64,000 nucleotides of DNA from Paractinoplanes ovalisporus (GCF_016834655.1 NZ_JAENHP010000026.1:62001-126000), one strand, 5' to 3'. Shown: positions 1 to 8,195, counted from the stretch's first letter. Translations and numbers: made by a program. The notes: generated by a model from the letters alone, not told the origin.

Positions 1-177
1 GGCGTCCCCCGCTTCGGCCACCAGGGCGTGCAGCTCACCGGAGCGCTCCACCAGCCGGCTGACCACAGCTTCACGGTCACGATCGCGAGCAGTCAACGTG
101 ACGGTAACGAGAGCCAGCTCAGGAGCCACCTCCCGAACCGCTTCCCCCCGAACCGTGATCATGGGTCGCTCCACCAT
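1..177 (-). CDS. SIMPL-domain (DUF541) protein, N-terminal part, cut by window edge
   Basis: Reading leftward from the ATG at 177, 59 codons stay open to base 1, so only the amino-terminal part is here. The peptide contains ITVRGEA, then REVAPELA and VTVTLTARDRDREAV, which fits the start of SIMPL-domain proteins of actinobacteria. These are predicted soluble or envelope proteins of unclear biochemical role. A second ATG at 162 has GGAG six bases upstream and gives a start closer to the usual family amino terminus, so 162 may be the true start. The family call rests on a short stretch. Nothing is visible of the remainder. Confidence 0.6.
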   Translation of the reverse strand, partial: MVERPMITVRGEAVREVAPELALVTVTLTARDRDREAVVSRLVERSGELHALVAEAGDA

Positions 178-290
178 GCCCCGACGCTACCCGCCAACCC
201 CAACTCCCGCCCCCGACGCCCACCCCTGCCTCGCCTCGCCTCGGCCGAACCCGACGCCACGTCGCCGCCGAACCACCGTTTCGCCCTTGC

Positions 291-462
291 CACCCCGACG
301 CCGCACGCCCGCCGCCAAACCATCGCCACTCCTTGCCACACCCCGACGCCGCACACTCGCCGCTAAACCACACCCACACCCCACCCCGACACCGCACACT
401 CGCCGTCAAACCATCGCCACATCCACACCCCACCCCGACGCCACACATTCGCCGCCACGCCC
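291..462. repeat. Degenerate tandem repeat, about four copies of a 40-50 bp unit
   Basis: Four imperfect copies share the core CCCCGACGCCGCACACTCG followed by CCGCCAAACCATCGCCAC-like sequence. They begin near 295, 343, 384 and 436. Spacing varies from roughly 40 to 52 bases because of small insertions, so the array is old or unstable. It lies outside any supported gene. Confidence 0.6.
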
Positions 463-536
463 GGCGCCGCACCTTCTACCCACGCCCGCCTCGCGCCCCC
501 CGCCGCATCTCCGACACCCACGCCTCGCCGCCAGGA

Positions 537-641
537 ACGACCGCGACGAACACACCAGAAGCGCCGGCACGAAGTGCGCACGCGAACGAGCCCTCGTTTT
601 GAGGAAGGACCCGCTCGGCAATCGAATACACCCCGCGACGC
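537..641. repeat. Intergenic direct repeat, copy A, with inverted-repeat core
   Basis: This 105-base unit recurs at 703-807 with only about three differences. Its centre (585-598) is the inverted repeat AACGAG-CC-CTCGTT followed by TT. Separate shorter copies of the same core lie at 671-684 and 850-863. The structure resembles a dispersed palindromic element of the REP type or a weak hairpin terminator; the two-base loop argues for DNA rather than RNA function. Confidence 0.75.
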
Positions 642-702
642 CCAAGCAGATCCACCGCGATACCAACGCGAACGAGCCCTCGTTTTTGAACACGCCAACT
701 GC

Positions 703-807
703 ACGACCGCGACGAACACACCAGAAGCGCCGGCACGAAGTGCGCACGCGAACGAGCCTTCGTTTTGAGGAAGGACCCGCTCGGCAATCGAATGCACACC
801 GCGACGC
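703..807. repeat. Intergenic direct repeat, copy B
   Basis: Second copy of the 105-base unit at 537-641, offset by 166 bases. Its inverted-repeat core at 751-764 reads AACGAGCCTTCGTT, with one base of the stem changed. The near identity suggests a recent duplication together with the 61-base stretch between the copies, which itself contains another core at 671-684. Confidence 0.75.
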
Positions 808-1047
808 AGCAACGCCTCTCACAGCCAGCGCCCTCAGCAGCAATCAGCGAACGAGCCCTCGTTTGCGGGCACGCCAATCGAAAACCACGACGACACACCA
901 GCAGCGCCACTACGGAGGTGCGTCACGGGCGATTCAGCACGAACCGGCGTCTCTAGTGGACAGCGCCGAACGGCCGACGTGACCACGACGTTGAGGGCGC
1001 ACGACGCGCGGGGGCTGCTCGGCCAAGACGACGTTGACGCCCAAGCG

Positions 1048-1545
1048 CTAAGCCAAGGCGCGGACGCTCAAAGGCAGGAGCTCACCGGCCGGGGCGTAAC
1101 TGGCTGCGGACGGCGGGCGGGAAAGTTCGGCCAGCACGTCGCGCGCGTCGGCGCTCAGGTGGTCGGTGTCGGAAGGCGTGACCGGGCCGATGTCGGCGCC
1201 GGCGATGCGGCCGCCGCGTGTGTGCAAGTGGAACAGGCCGCGCGGGCCGATGATGACGCGTAGGGACGGCTGTTGTCGATCCTCGTCGATCAAGCGGTAT
1301 GCCTCGGCGATGCGTGAACGGGCCGTGGCCTGGCCCTCCCCGCGCTGCACCAGCGGGGCCAGCGCGGCCTGCATGCGGGCGGCCTCCAAGGCCTCGAGCA
1401 GGGCCGCGGCGACACGCGCGGGGCCCAATGACGGCCACCAACCGGGTCGTAGCCCTATGTCTACGCAACGACCCACCGGGTCGACGACCGCATAAGCCGT
1501 GCCTGTGCGGTCGAGACCGCGGAAATTCTGCGAATGTGTGGTCAC
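1048..1545 (-). CDS. YbaB-like protein of the type VII secretion operon
   Basis: A 165-residue protein with no recognised catalytic motif. The first half (GTAYAVVDPVGRCVDIGLR, then W..LGPARVAAALLEALEAA) resembles the YbaB/EbfC pattern of a beta strand pair followed by a long helix, which actinobacteria often encode beside type VII secretion genes. The rest has a short region rich in charged residues and an RVIIGPRGLFHLHTRGGRI stretch. I chose the GTG at 1545 because GGGGGAG lies five bases upstream; an upstream ATG at 1590 lacks this. It follows the mycosin gene by 78 bases and is probably last in the operon. The function is unknown; the YbaB resemblance is moderate. Confidence 0.65.
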   Translation of the reverse strand: MTTHSQNFRGLDRTGTAYAVVDPVGRCVDIGLRPGWWPSLGPARVAAALLEALEAARMQAALAPLVQRGEGQATARSRIAEAYRLIDEDRQQPSLRVIIGPRGLFHLHTRGGRIAGADIGPVTPSDTDHLSADARDVLAELSRPPSAASYAPAGELLPLSVRALA

Positions 1546-1623
1546 CGGCGCTCCCCCGATCTCCGGTACTACCGAGCGTAGCGCAGCCACGGGGACCGCC
1601 GGGGGCCGCGGAACTGTGCCTGA

Positions 1624-2694
1624 TCAGGAACTTCGGCGTGCCCGAAGGAGCATGAGGACGGAGACGCCGACCACCAGCACGAGCGCGCCGACGGCCACGA
1701 TCAGCCACGGGGGCAGGCCGTGATCCTCTGTGGAGGACCCCGCGGCGGGGGCTCGCGCGCCGGTCTCGGTCGGCGGCACGGTCGCCTTCTCTGTCGGTGC
1801 GGCGCGCGGGGCAGTCAGGGCGGCCATCAGGTCCATCTGGCCGACGCCGTAACTGTTGTCGCGGCCCTCGGGGCCCCGGTCGACCGCGGTGGACATCAAC
1901 CGGTCGACGACCTCGTCGGCTCGCATGTCGGGGTAGCGCGCCCGGATCAGGGCGACGGCCCCGGCCACCAGGGCCGACGAGACGCTGGTGCCGTTCGTGA
2001 CGTCGTAGCGGTTGCCGGGCCGGGCGACCGGGATCCCAACCCCGTACGTGACCAGGTCGACCTCGGGGCCACGGTTGGAGAACGAGGCGATCCGGTTGTC
2101 GCGGCCGACCGAGCCGACGGCGATCACGTGCGGGAACGCGCCCGGCTTGGTGACCTTGCCGCCGCCGTTGCCGGCCGAGCCGACCAGCACCACGTCGTTG
2201 GCGTAGGCCTCGGCGATCGCGTCGGCGAGCACCTGGTCGGAGGCCAGGTTGAACGACATGTTGACGACCTTGGCGCCGTGGTCGGCGGCCCATTTGATGC
2301 CGTTCGAGACGAGCAGGTCGTCGTTGACCGGCCGGATCGGCATGACCTTGCTGCGCGGAGCCACGCCGAGCAGCCCGGCACCGTCACCGTGCCCACGCCC
2401 GGCGATCAGGGTCGCCATGCCGGTGCCGTGCGGGCCGGTGTCCACATTGTCGGAAGGCTCGTCCCGGGTGACGATCCACCCCGGCACGGTCGCTCCCTGA
2501 AGATCCCGGATCCGCGTGTCCACACCGGTGTCGACCACGGCGACGGTCACTCCCGCGCCACCTTTGCCGAGCCGCTGCGCCTCCTCCAGCCGCATGGGCC
2601 CGAAATACCACTGCCGATCCCGCCAGCTGTCCGCCCGCGCCGGCACGCCGGTCAACAGAACCACCATCAACGAGGCGAACACCGCCGCCACCAT
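1624..2694 (-). CDS. mycP: Mycosin-like S8 serine protease of type VII secretion (MycP family)
   Basis: Subtilisin-family protease that mycosins use to process secreted ESX substrates at the cell surface. From the ATG at 2694 the product is 356 residues: a signal peptide (about 1-21, ending ARA), then the triad Asp55 in VVDTGVD, His89 in GPHGTGMA and Ser237 in NGTSVSSALVAG, with the oxyanion Asn176 in GSAGNGGG. A transmembrane helix near 329-350 followed by RARRSS anchors it to the membrane, the usual mycosin layout. The reading frame stays open upstream to 3129 through a 21-bp tandem repeat, but starting there would bury the signal peptide and overlap the preceding gene. No strong ribosome site is visible at 2694, and a GTG ten codons upstream is possible. 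Confidence 0.88.
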   Translation of the reverse strand: MVAAVFASLMVVLLTGVPARADSWRDRQWYFGPMRLEEAQRLGKGGAGVTVAVVDTGVDTRIRDLQGATVPGWIVTRDEPSDNVDTGPHGTGMATLIAGRGHGDGAGLLGVAPRSKVMPIRPVNDDLLVSNGIKWAADHGAKVVNMSFNLASDQVLADAIAEAYANDVVLVGSAGNGGGKVTKPGAFPHVIAVGSVGRDNRIASFSNRGPEVDLVTYGVGIPVARPGNRYDVTNGTSVSSALVAGAVALIRARYPDMRADEVVDRLMSTAVDRGPEGRDNSYGVGQMDLMAALTAPRAAPTEKATVPPTETGARAPAAGSSTEDHGLPPWLIVAVGALVLVVGVSVLMLLRARRSS

Positions 2695-2722
2695 CCGCCC
2701 CGCCCACGACCGCACGGGATGA

Positions 2723-2962
2723 ACCAACCCGGCGGACGGACGAACCGACCCAGCGGACGAACGAACCGGCCCGGCGGGTAGATGAACCGACAGCGCGCGC
2801 AGAGGAACCGACAGAACGCGCGCAGGAACCGACAGAGCGCGCGGAGAAACCGGCCCGGCAGTCGGACGAACCAAAAGCGCGCGCAGAGGAACCGACAGAA
2901 CGCGCGGCGAAACCGGCCCCGCGGGCGGGCGAACCGGCCCAGCGGGCCGTACGAGCGGAACC
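2723..2962. repeat. 21-bp tandem repeat upstream of the mycosin gene
   Basis: About eleven imperfect units of 21 bases share a GAACCGrC core (for example AGGAACCGACAGAACGCGCGC). They fill most of the 338-base gap between the 3' end of the gene at 3033 and the mycosin start at 2694. Because 21 is a multiple of three, the minus-strand frame stays open and would encode a heptapeptide repeat such as SVPLRAL and PVSPRAL. The sequence is probably non-coding, or carries the mycosin promoter region, but translation cannot be excluded. Confidence 0.75.
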
Positions 2963-3032
2963 AGCTGGGTCACCCCGACGGCCCGGATCCACCGCGCCGG
3001 CCCCACCCGCGCTGTGGGCCGAGCCGGCCGGG

Positions 3033-4724
3033 TCACCCTCGGCGGCCGATCACGTTGGGGCCGGGATCGTGCCGGTCGTTGTCGATGCCGGGGTTGATCA
3101 CCGGGTTGACACCCTCGGCGACCTGCCACGGGTTGTCGGGGTCGAAACCGGGCTGATCGTCCCCCGCCCCCGATCGCGAGGCACCCCGGCCGCCCGAGCC
3201 GCCCGCGAAGTTGTGGCGATCGGGGCCGACCGGGTCGTCGGGCAGCCAGGCCGGCCTCGGCGCACGAGCACCGGTACGACCCGCGCCGACACCGCCCGCA
3301 CGGCCACCGACCGCACCGACGCCGCCGGCACCACCGATCGGGCCGCCAATGCCTCCGACGGCCGGAGCGGAACCGAAGGCCTCCACGTCACCGGCACCGG
3401 GGCGGATGCCACCGGCCTCGTCACCGTCGCGGCGACCGGAACGGCCACGCCCGCCCGGGCCGCGCAGACCACCGATGCCCCGACCACCGCCCGCGCCGGG
3501 CCCACCGACCCCGCTGAGGCCGGGACCGACGCCGCCACGACCGGCCACCCCGCCACGACCGGGCTCACCGGCGATGCCGCCGATGCCGGGCCGGGAGCCC
3601 GCACCACCGGCACGTCCACCCGGACCACCGATTCCACGACCGGTCGCACCCGGGCCCGCGACTCCACGACCGCCGGCCGCACCCGGCCCGCCGATCGAGC
3701 CGGGCTGGCCGATGACAGCACCGGACGGCAGCGTGCGACCGGTGACCGGCCCACGGCCGGTAGCGCTGATCGGAGGCCGCCCACCAGGCACTGGGCCTCC
3801 ACCCGGCAGGATCCCCGGAACAACCGGCGGCACACCGCCCACCGGTGCCGGCCCGGGAACCGGCCCACCGCCGGTGACGGGCCCACCGGGACCACCGATC
3901 GGCGCCGGCAGGGTGTTCGGCGGATTGATCACACCGGCGAGGTCGGGCCCACCGGGACGCGTAACCGCGCCCGGACCGCCGGGCGAGCCAGGCGAACTCG
4001 AAGAATCAGGCGAGCCAGGATCGGGGTCGGGCGTCTCGAAGTCGGGCAGCACCGGATCCTGCCCCGGCAACGGCGGCGGCGGGTCGTGCGGCACGCTCGT
4101 GCTGACCCCGCCGGAACCCAGACGCCCGGAGCCCCCGGAGCCCGGACCACCGCCACCCGGACCGCCGCCGCCCGGTGGCGGCCACTCGTCGCCACCCTCG
4201 CCGACGGTGAAGTTGAACGGGTCGGGCACGCGCAGATCGGCCACGGCGTCGGAGACCGCGTTCTCCATGGTGATCATGTGGTTGCGGGCCTGGTCGTCGA
4301 GTTCGTCCTCGGCGCCGTCGAACCAGCGCGGGACCAGGTCGTCGCTCTTGTCCTTGTACTTCTCCCAGATCGGCTCGATCGCCTTCTTGGCCGTGTCGAG
4401 CGCGTTCAGGATCTTGTCGAGGCCACCGGCCGTGGTGTCGGCGTCGGTGGCGGCCGTCTCGAGCCGCGCCATCAGCCGGTCGAGCTCGTTGACGAACGCC
4501 TCGGCCGACTTGTTCTGCTCGGGCGGCCAGGCGGCGATCAGGTCGGCCTTGGCGGTGGACAGGGCCTGGTGCTGGCTGCGGATCGACCCGGCCAGCCGCC
4601 GCCACCCCTGCACCTGCTCGCGGGCGAGCCCGTCCTCCTCGTTCATCACCATCGACCACAGACGGGGCGTGTTGAACGCGCTCCAGTTCGTGCAGTAGCT
4701 GCTGGTCAGCACCGGATCGCTCAT
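3033..4724 (-). CDS. Large Gly/Pro-rich type VII secretion-associated protein
   Basis: A 563-residue protein with three parts. Residues 1 to about 160 are helical with no low complexity and include LWSMVMNEED and GWRRLAGSIRSQHQALSTA, like the helical hairpin of PPE or WXG100-type ESX substrates. Residues about 175 to 480 are an extreme Gly/Pro/Ala/Val repeat region. The last 60 residues end in NPWQVAEGV and HDPGPNVIG, a tail seen in type VII-associated proteins of Micromonosporaceae. It overlaps the upstream Esx-like gene by ATGA, so the two are translationally coupled and may be secreted as a pair. Probably a substrate or surface scaffold; its exact role is unknown. Confidence 0.8.
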   Translation of the reverse strand: MSDPVLTSSYCTNWSAFNTPRLWSMVMNEEDGLAREQVQGWRRLAGSIRSQHQALSTAKADLIAAWPPEQNKSAEAFVNELDRLMARLETAATDADTTAGGLDKILNALDTAKKAIEPIWEKYKDKSDDLVPRWFDGAEDELDDQARNHMITMENAVSDAVADLRVPDPFNFTVGEGGDEWPPPGGGGPGGGGPGSGGSGRLGSGGVSTSVPHDPPPPLPGQDPVLPDFETPDPDPGSPDSSSSPGSPGGPGAVTRPGGPDLAGVINPPNTLPAPIGGPGGPVTGGGPVPGPAPVGGVPPVVPGILPGGGPVPGGRPPISATGRGPVTGRTLPSGAVIGQPGSIGGPGAAGGRGVAGPGATGRGIGGPGGRAGGAGSRPGIGGIAGEPGRGGVAGRGGVGPGLSGVGGPGAGGGRGIGGLRGPGGRGRSGRRDGDEAGGIRPGAGDVEAFGSAPAVGGIGGPIGGAGGVGAVGGRAGGVGAGRTGARAPRPAWLPDDPVGPDRHNFAGGSGGRGASRSGAGDDQPGFDPDNPWQVAEGVNPVINPGIDNDRHDPGPNVIGRRG

Positions 4725-5131
4725 ATCGCCTGCCGCCCGCCGTGTGGAATGTGGCTCTCGGCCGCCGCGCGTTTCGCGGCCGCCTCGGTCGCGGCCGCCG
4801 CCAGCGCGCTGTTGATCCAGTCGGTGCGGTCGGCCGCACGCACGTCGGTGGCGTCGAGGGCGGCGGCCACCTTGGCGGCCGCGTCGGCCAGCACCCGGGC
4901 CGCGGCCATGTATTCCTCGACGTTGGCCGTCGATGACTGGACGCTGAGGGCGTATCGCGCCTTGGCCGCGTGCACGCTGCCGCTGGCGTTGTTCGCGCCG
5001 AATCGCACTCCGGTCCCGAAGGACACCCGGGCATCGGAATAGCCCGGCTCGAGGGTCCGGGACGTGTCGTCCTGGACCTGGTCGGAGAACTTGTTCAGAC
5101 CGTCGGTCTCGACGTTGATGCCGTCACTCAC
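4721..5131 (-). CDS. Esx/PE-like helical protein of the type VII secretion operon
   Basis: A 136-residue, alanine-rich, almost entirely helical protein without signal peptide or membrane segment. It has a short amino-terminal part (INVETDGLNKFSDQVQDDT) like the start of ESX-secreted helical partners and a central YALSVQSSTANVEEYMAAARV helix. GTG start at 5131 with GGGGAGG upstream. It is the first gene of the minus-strand operon, and its stop overlaps the start of the Gly/Pro-rich partner by ATGA, which is the classic organisation of a heterodimeric type VII substrate pair. No clear WXG triplet is seen, so the family label is an inference from layout and helical content. Confidence 0.75.
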   Translation of the reverse strand: MSDGINVETDGLNKFSDQVQDDTSRTLEPGYSDARVSFGTGVRFGANNASGSVHAAKARYALSVQSSTANVEEYMAAARVLADAAAKVAAALDATDVRAADRTDWINSALAAAATEAAAKRAAAESHIPHGGRQAI

Positions 5132-5225
5132 GACCGCCTCCCCGTAGCTACGTCGTCTCGCAACGCACCGAGAGTAGCGACCAGTGTCGAACTCAGGGAG
5201 GCCCGAAAGGAGGGGTCACCAAAAA

Positions 5226-6323
5226 CTAAGGGAGGGCCAGACGAGCGACCGCAGCCGCAACCCTCTCATCGGTCGCCGTCAACGCGACCCGCACATGCTG
5301 CTCGGCCGCGGGGCCGTAAAAAGCACCGGGAGCAGCCAGAATGCCCCGCTCAGCGAGCCAGTCGACGGTCTTCCAGCTGTCCTCACCACGGCTCGACCAC
5401 AGATAGAGCCCGGCCTCGGAGTGGCTGATCTCGAAACCCGCCCCGGTGAGCGCCGCCCGCAGCTGGTCGCGCCGGGCCGAATAGAGCTTCCGCTGCGCGG
5501 CCACGTGTTCCTCGTCGCCCAGGGCGGCGATCATCGCGGCCTGCACCGGCGCCGGCACGATCATGCCCGCGTGTTTGCGCACGGCGAGCAGCTCACGGAT
5601 CAGCGCCGGGTCGCCGCCGACGAAGCCGGCCCGATAACCGGCCAGGTTGGACCGTTTGGACAGGGAGTGCACGGCGAGGACACCGGTGTAGTCACCACCG
5701 GTCACGGCGTCGTCGAGCACCGAGACCGGCTCGGTTTCCCAGCCCAGCGAGAGGTAGCACTCGTCGCTGACGACCACGACACCCCGCTCGCGCGCCCAGG
5801 CGACGACCTTGCGCAGGTGCTCGACCGGGAGCACCTTGCCGGTCGGGTTGGACGGCGAGTTCAACCACACCATGCGTACGGAGGAATCGGGCCCGACCGC
5901 CGTGAGCGAGTCGGACCGGACCGCCCTGGCGCCGGCCAGCCGCACCCCGACCTCGTAGGTCGGGTAGCCGATGGACGGGATCACCACCGTGTCGCCCGGG
6001 CCGACGCCCAGCAGCGTGGGCAGCCACGCGACCAGTTCCTTGGAGCCGATCGTGGGCAGCACCCCCACGGTGCCCGAGGCGCCGCACTCCCGGGCGAACC
6101 ACTCGCCGATCGCCGCGCGCAAAGCCGGCGTGCCCGCGGTGAGCGGGTAGCCGGGGGCGTCCGACGCCTCCGCGAGAGCGCGCCGGATCAGCGGCGGGAC
6201 CGGGTCGACCGGTGTGCCGACCGAGAGGTCGACGATCCCGTCGGGGTGTGCGGCGGCCCGGGCCTTGGCCGGTTCCAGCAGATCCCACGGGAAATCCGGC
6301 AGGGCCGCGGAGACGGTGCTCAG
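5226..6323 (-). CDS. dapC: Succinyldiaminopimelate transaminase (DapC)
   Basis: PLP-dependent class I/II aminotransferase of the lysine and peptidoglycan diaminopimelate pathway, converting N-succinyl-2-amino-6-ketopimelate to N-succinyl-LL-diaminopimelate. It shows LPDFPWD at the amino terminus, DLSVGTPVDPVP, the SPSNPTGK motif, SDECY, and the PLP lysine in HSLSKRSN. The aligned family start falls at codon 6323-6321, which is CTG: no ATG, GTG or TTG occurs nearby in frame. GGAG lies four bases upstream inside the fdxA stop region, and the gene begins two bases after the fdxA stop codon, so coupling to fdxA translation is likely. Length (365 residues) is normal for the family. Confidence 0.9.
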   Translation of the reverse strand: MSTVSAALPDFPWDLLEPAKARAAAHPDGIVDLSVGTPVDPVPPLIRRALAEASDAPGYPLTAGTPALRAAIGEWFARECGASGTVGVLPTIGSKELVAWLPTLLGVGPGDTVVIPSIGYPTYEVGVRLAGARAVRSDSLTAVGPDSSVRMVWLNSPSNPTGKVLPVEHLRKVVAWARERGVVVVSDECYLSLGWETEPVSVLDDAVTGGDYTGVLAVHSLSKRSNLAGYRAGFVGGDPALIRELLAVRKHAGMIVPAPVQAAMIAALGDEEHVAAQRKLYSARRDQLRAALTGAGFEISHSEAGLYLWSSRGEDSWKTVDWLAERGILAAPGAFYGPAAEQHVRVALTATDERVAAAVARLALP

Positions 6324-6324
6324 G

Positions 6325-6645
6325 TCACTCCGCCTTCGGCGGCAGGCCGGCGATGAACGGCGTGTCCTTGTCGATCTTGCCGACCTTGGCGGCGCCGCCG
6401 GGCGAACCGAGATCTTCGAAGAACTCGTAGTTCGCGTTGGCGTAGTCCTTCCACTGATCGGGGACGTCGTCCTCGTAGAAGATCGCCTCGACGGGGCAGA
6501 CCGGCTCACAGGCCCCGCAGTCGACGCACTCATCGGGGTGGATGTAGAGCATCCGGTTGCCCTCGTAGATGCAGTCGACCGGGCATTCCTCGATGCATGC
6601 CTTGTCGAGCACATCGACGCATGGCTCAGCGATGATGTAGGTCAC
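6325..6645 (-). CDS. fdxA: 7Fe ferredoxin (FdxA)
   Basis: A 106-residue electron carrier with one 3Fe-4S and one 4Fe-4S cluster. The cysteines are in CVDVLDKACIEECPVDCIY near the amino terminus and in CVDCGACEPVCP near residues 40-51; the first group has the spacing of actinobacterial seven-iron ferredoxins. GTG start at 6645 with a strong TTTGGAGGG ribosome site upstream. It sits directly upstream of dapC, a pairing conserved in many actinobacteria, although ferredoxin has no known role in the transaminase reaction. Likely partners are cytochrome P450 systems or ferredoxin reductases elsewhere in the genome. Confidence 0.95.
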   Translation of the reverse strand: MTYIIAEPCVDVLDKACIEECPVDCIYEGNRMLYIHPDECVDCGACEPVCPVEAIFYEDDVPDQWKDYANANYEFFEDLGSPGGAAKVGKIDKDTPFIAGLPPKAE

Positions 6646-6727
6646 GGGTCTTTCCCTCCAAAGCCACGCCGCGGGGACCGCCGGCGACAGTTGCAGAGCC
6701 TAGTATCCCCGTCGGAGGAGGTGACAC

Positions 6728-7693
6728 GTGCTCCGTCGGCAGGATGTGGGACACCGGGTGGTGGTACGCCGAATTGTAGGCGTTACCCCCGACCGGACTC
6801 TCTACACGGATGCCCTCGGTGAGCTGGTCGATCTCACCGACACCGATCTTACGATCGCGACCGCCAAGGGCACTCTCCGTGTGCCTTTGCGTGAGGTTCA
6901 TCGCGCCAAACGCGTTCCCCCGGCTCGGCGGCCCCCCGCGGCCGAAGTGATCGCGCTTGAGTTCGCAGCAAACGACGCCTGGCCCGCCCCGGTCCAGGCC
7001 ACTCTCGGAAATTGGATTCTGCGCGCCGCGGAAAACTGGACAGGAAGGGCTAATTCGGCCCTCGCCGTCGGCGATCCGGACCGCCCGCTCGAGGCCGCCA
7101 TCGACGCGGTGGTGGAGTGGTATTCGGCACACGGCCAGCGCCCGCTGATCAACGCGCCGATGCCGCTGGCCGCCCCGGTCAATGCCGCCCTCGACACCCG
7201 CGGCTGGGGCGCCCGGCCGCTCACCCTGGTGCAGACCACCCGGCTGGCGGCGCTGACCGACCGCCTAGCCGCCCGGCCCGACCTGTCCCCGGTCGAGCTC
7301 GCCGACACCCCGGGCGACGACTGGTTGGCCATGGTGGCCGAACACAAGGGTGACCTTCCGGCCGCCGCTGCCCGCATCCTGACCGCCCCGCCCGAGGTCG
7401 TCTTCGCCCAGCTCCGCGACGCCGACGGCGACCTGCTTGCGGTGGGCCGGGGCGCGGTCACCGGCCCCGACCGCTGGCTGGGCGTGTCGCTGCTGCAGAC
7501 CGCCCCGCACGCCCGCCGTCAGGGCATCGCCCAGCACGTGCTGCGCGGCCTGGCCCAGTGGGGCGCCCAGCACGGCGCCTCACGGGTCTATCTGCAGGTC
7601 GAAGAGCGCAACACGGGCGCGGTCGCGCTTTATGGCCAGGTGGGCTTCGCCACCCATCACACCTATCTGACCCGGGAAGCACCCGAGGGCTGA
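6728..7693 (+). CDS. GNAT family N-acetyltransferase with N-terminal extra domain
   Basis: A 321-residue protein whose last 90 residues form a GNAT acetyl-CoA fold: WLGVSLLQTAPHARRQGIAQHVL carries the pyrophosphate-binding R-x-x-G-x-A loop, and YLQVEERNTGAVALYGQVGF is the conserved strand-helix end. The first 60 residues form a small beta domain (LGELVDLTDTDLTIATAKG) seen fused to this GNAT type in actinobacteria. GTG start at 6728 preceded by GGAGGAGG. Divergent from fdxA-dapC, with 82 bases between starts. The acetylated substrate is unknown; a small metabolite or protein amino group are both possible. Confidence 0.85.
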   Translation: MLRRQDVGHRVVVRRIVGVTPDRTLYTDALGELVDLTDTDLTIATAKGTLRVPLREVHRAKRVPPARRPPAAEVIALEFAANDAWPAPVQATLGNWILRAAENWTGRANSALAVGDPDRPLEAAIDAVVEWYSAHGQRPLINAPMPLAAPVNAALDTRGWGARPLTLVQTTRLAALTDRLAARPDLSPVELADTPGDDWLAMVAEHKGDLPAAAARILTAPPEVVFAQLRDADGDLLAVGRGAVTGPDRWLGVSLLQTAPHARRQGIAQHVLRGLAQWGAQHGASRVYLQVEERNTGAVALYGQVGFATHHTYLTREAPEG

Positions 7694-7700
7694 CGCCGGG

Positions 7701-8171
7701 TCAGCGGCGGACGATCTTGCGCGGCTTGGCCTGACGGGTCTGGGAGTAGGCCTTCAGCGAACGCGAGCGGTAGTCGTGGCCCAGGGCGACCGAGATCCAG
7801 TAGCCGACCAGGGTGCCGCCGCCGGCGAAGGCCGCGTAGAGCGCGATCTGGGCGAAGAAGTGGTCGGAGCCGCCCGAGAACGGCTGGTCACCGCTGACGA
7901 ACGGGCCGGCGATCAGGGTCAGCACCATCGCGCCGGCCACACCCAGCACCCAGTCGGGGACGAGCCACTCCGAGGGGCGGCGGTGGTGCGAGACGATGAA
8001 CGTGTAGACCGCGAGGACCACGCCGATCAGCGCGAACATGACGATCGTGGTGCGCGTCTCGGCGGCGTCGTTGTCGTCGAAGGCGAACCGGGTGACCAGT
8101 CGGGCCACCACGTTGATCGCGAACAGGCCGACCGCCAGCGCCGCGATCGGGAACCAGCGCTGCTGCCTCAT
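7701..8171 (-). CDS. Four-helix integral membrane protein of unknown function
   Basis: 156 residues with four predicted membrane helices (about 7-25, 41-60, 72-92 and 108-128), a short cytoplasmic amino terminus starting MRQQRW, and a basic carboxy tail ending KPRKIVRR. The ribosome site GGGAGGG precedes the ATG. It follows the VanW gene by 24 bases on the same strand and is convergent with the GNAT gene, only seven bases away. I recognise no family signature. The location after VanW and MshB hints at envelope biology, which is only inference. Confidence 0.75.
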   Translation of the reverse strand: MRQQRWFPIAALAVGLFAINVVARLVTRFAFDDNDAAETRTTIVMFALIGVVLAVYTFIVSHHRRPSEWLVPDWVLGVAGAMVLTLIAGPFVSGDQPFSGGSDHFFAQIALYAAFAGGGTLVGYWISVALGHDYRSRSLKAYSQTRQAKPRKIVRR

Positions 8172-8195
8172 GTGCCCTCCCGGGACCCCGGCGGC

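Larger units (their letters stand above)
178..1047. other. Gene-free repeat-rich stretch
   Basis: No credible gene is visible in these 870 bases. Open frames exist on both strands, but their products are arginine, proline, threonine and histidine rich low-complexity strings with no domain-like pattern and no good start. The stretch holds a degenerate tandem repeat (about 291-462), a 105-base direct repeat in two copies (537-641 and 703-807), and four short inverted repeats of the AACGAG-CTCGTT type. It lies between the starts or ends of minus-strand genes and may hold the promoter of the SIMPL gene. Confidence 0.7.

Noticed and set aside
98..982. Long plus-strand open frame of 294 codons
   Set aside because: Its product is Arg/Pro/Thr/His low complexity, it overlaps the SIMPL gene and the repeat units, and it has no ribosome site; long chance frames are expected at this GC content.
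3069..5042. Plus-strand frame of 657 codons antisense to the type VII genes
   Set aside because: It mirrors the Gly/Pro repeat coding of the minus strand, has repeat-like composition, and no start context; the minus-strand genes have domain patterns and overlaps.
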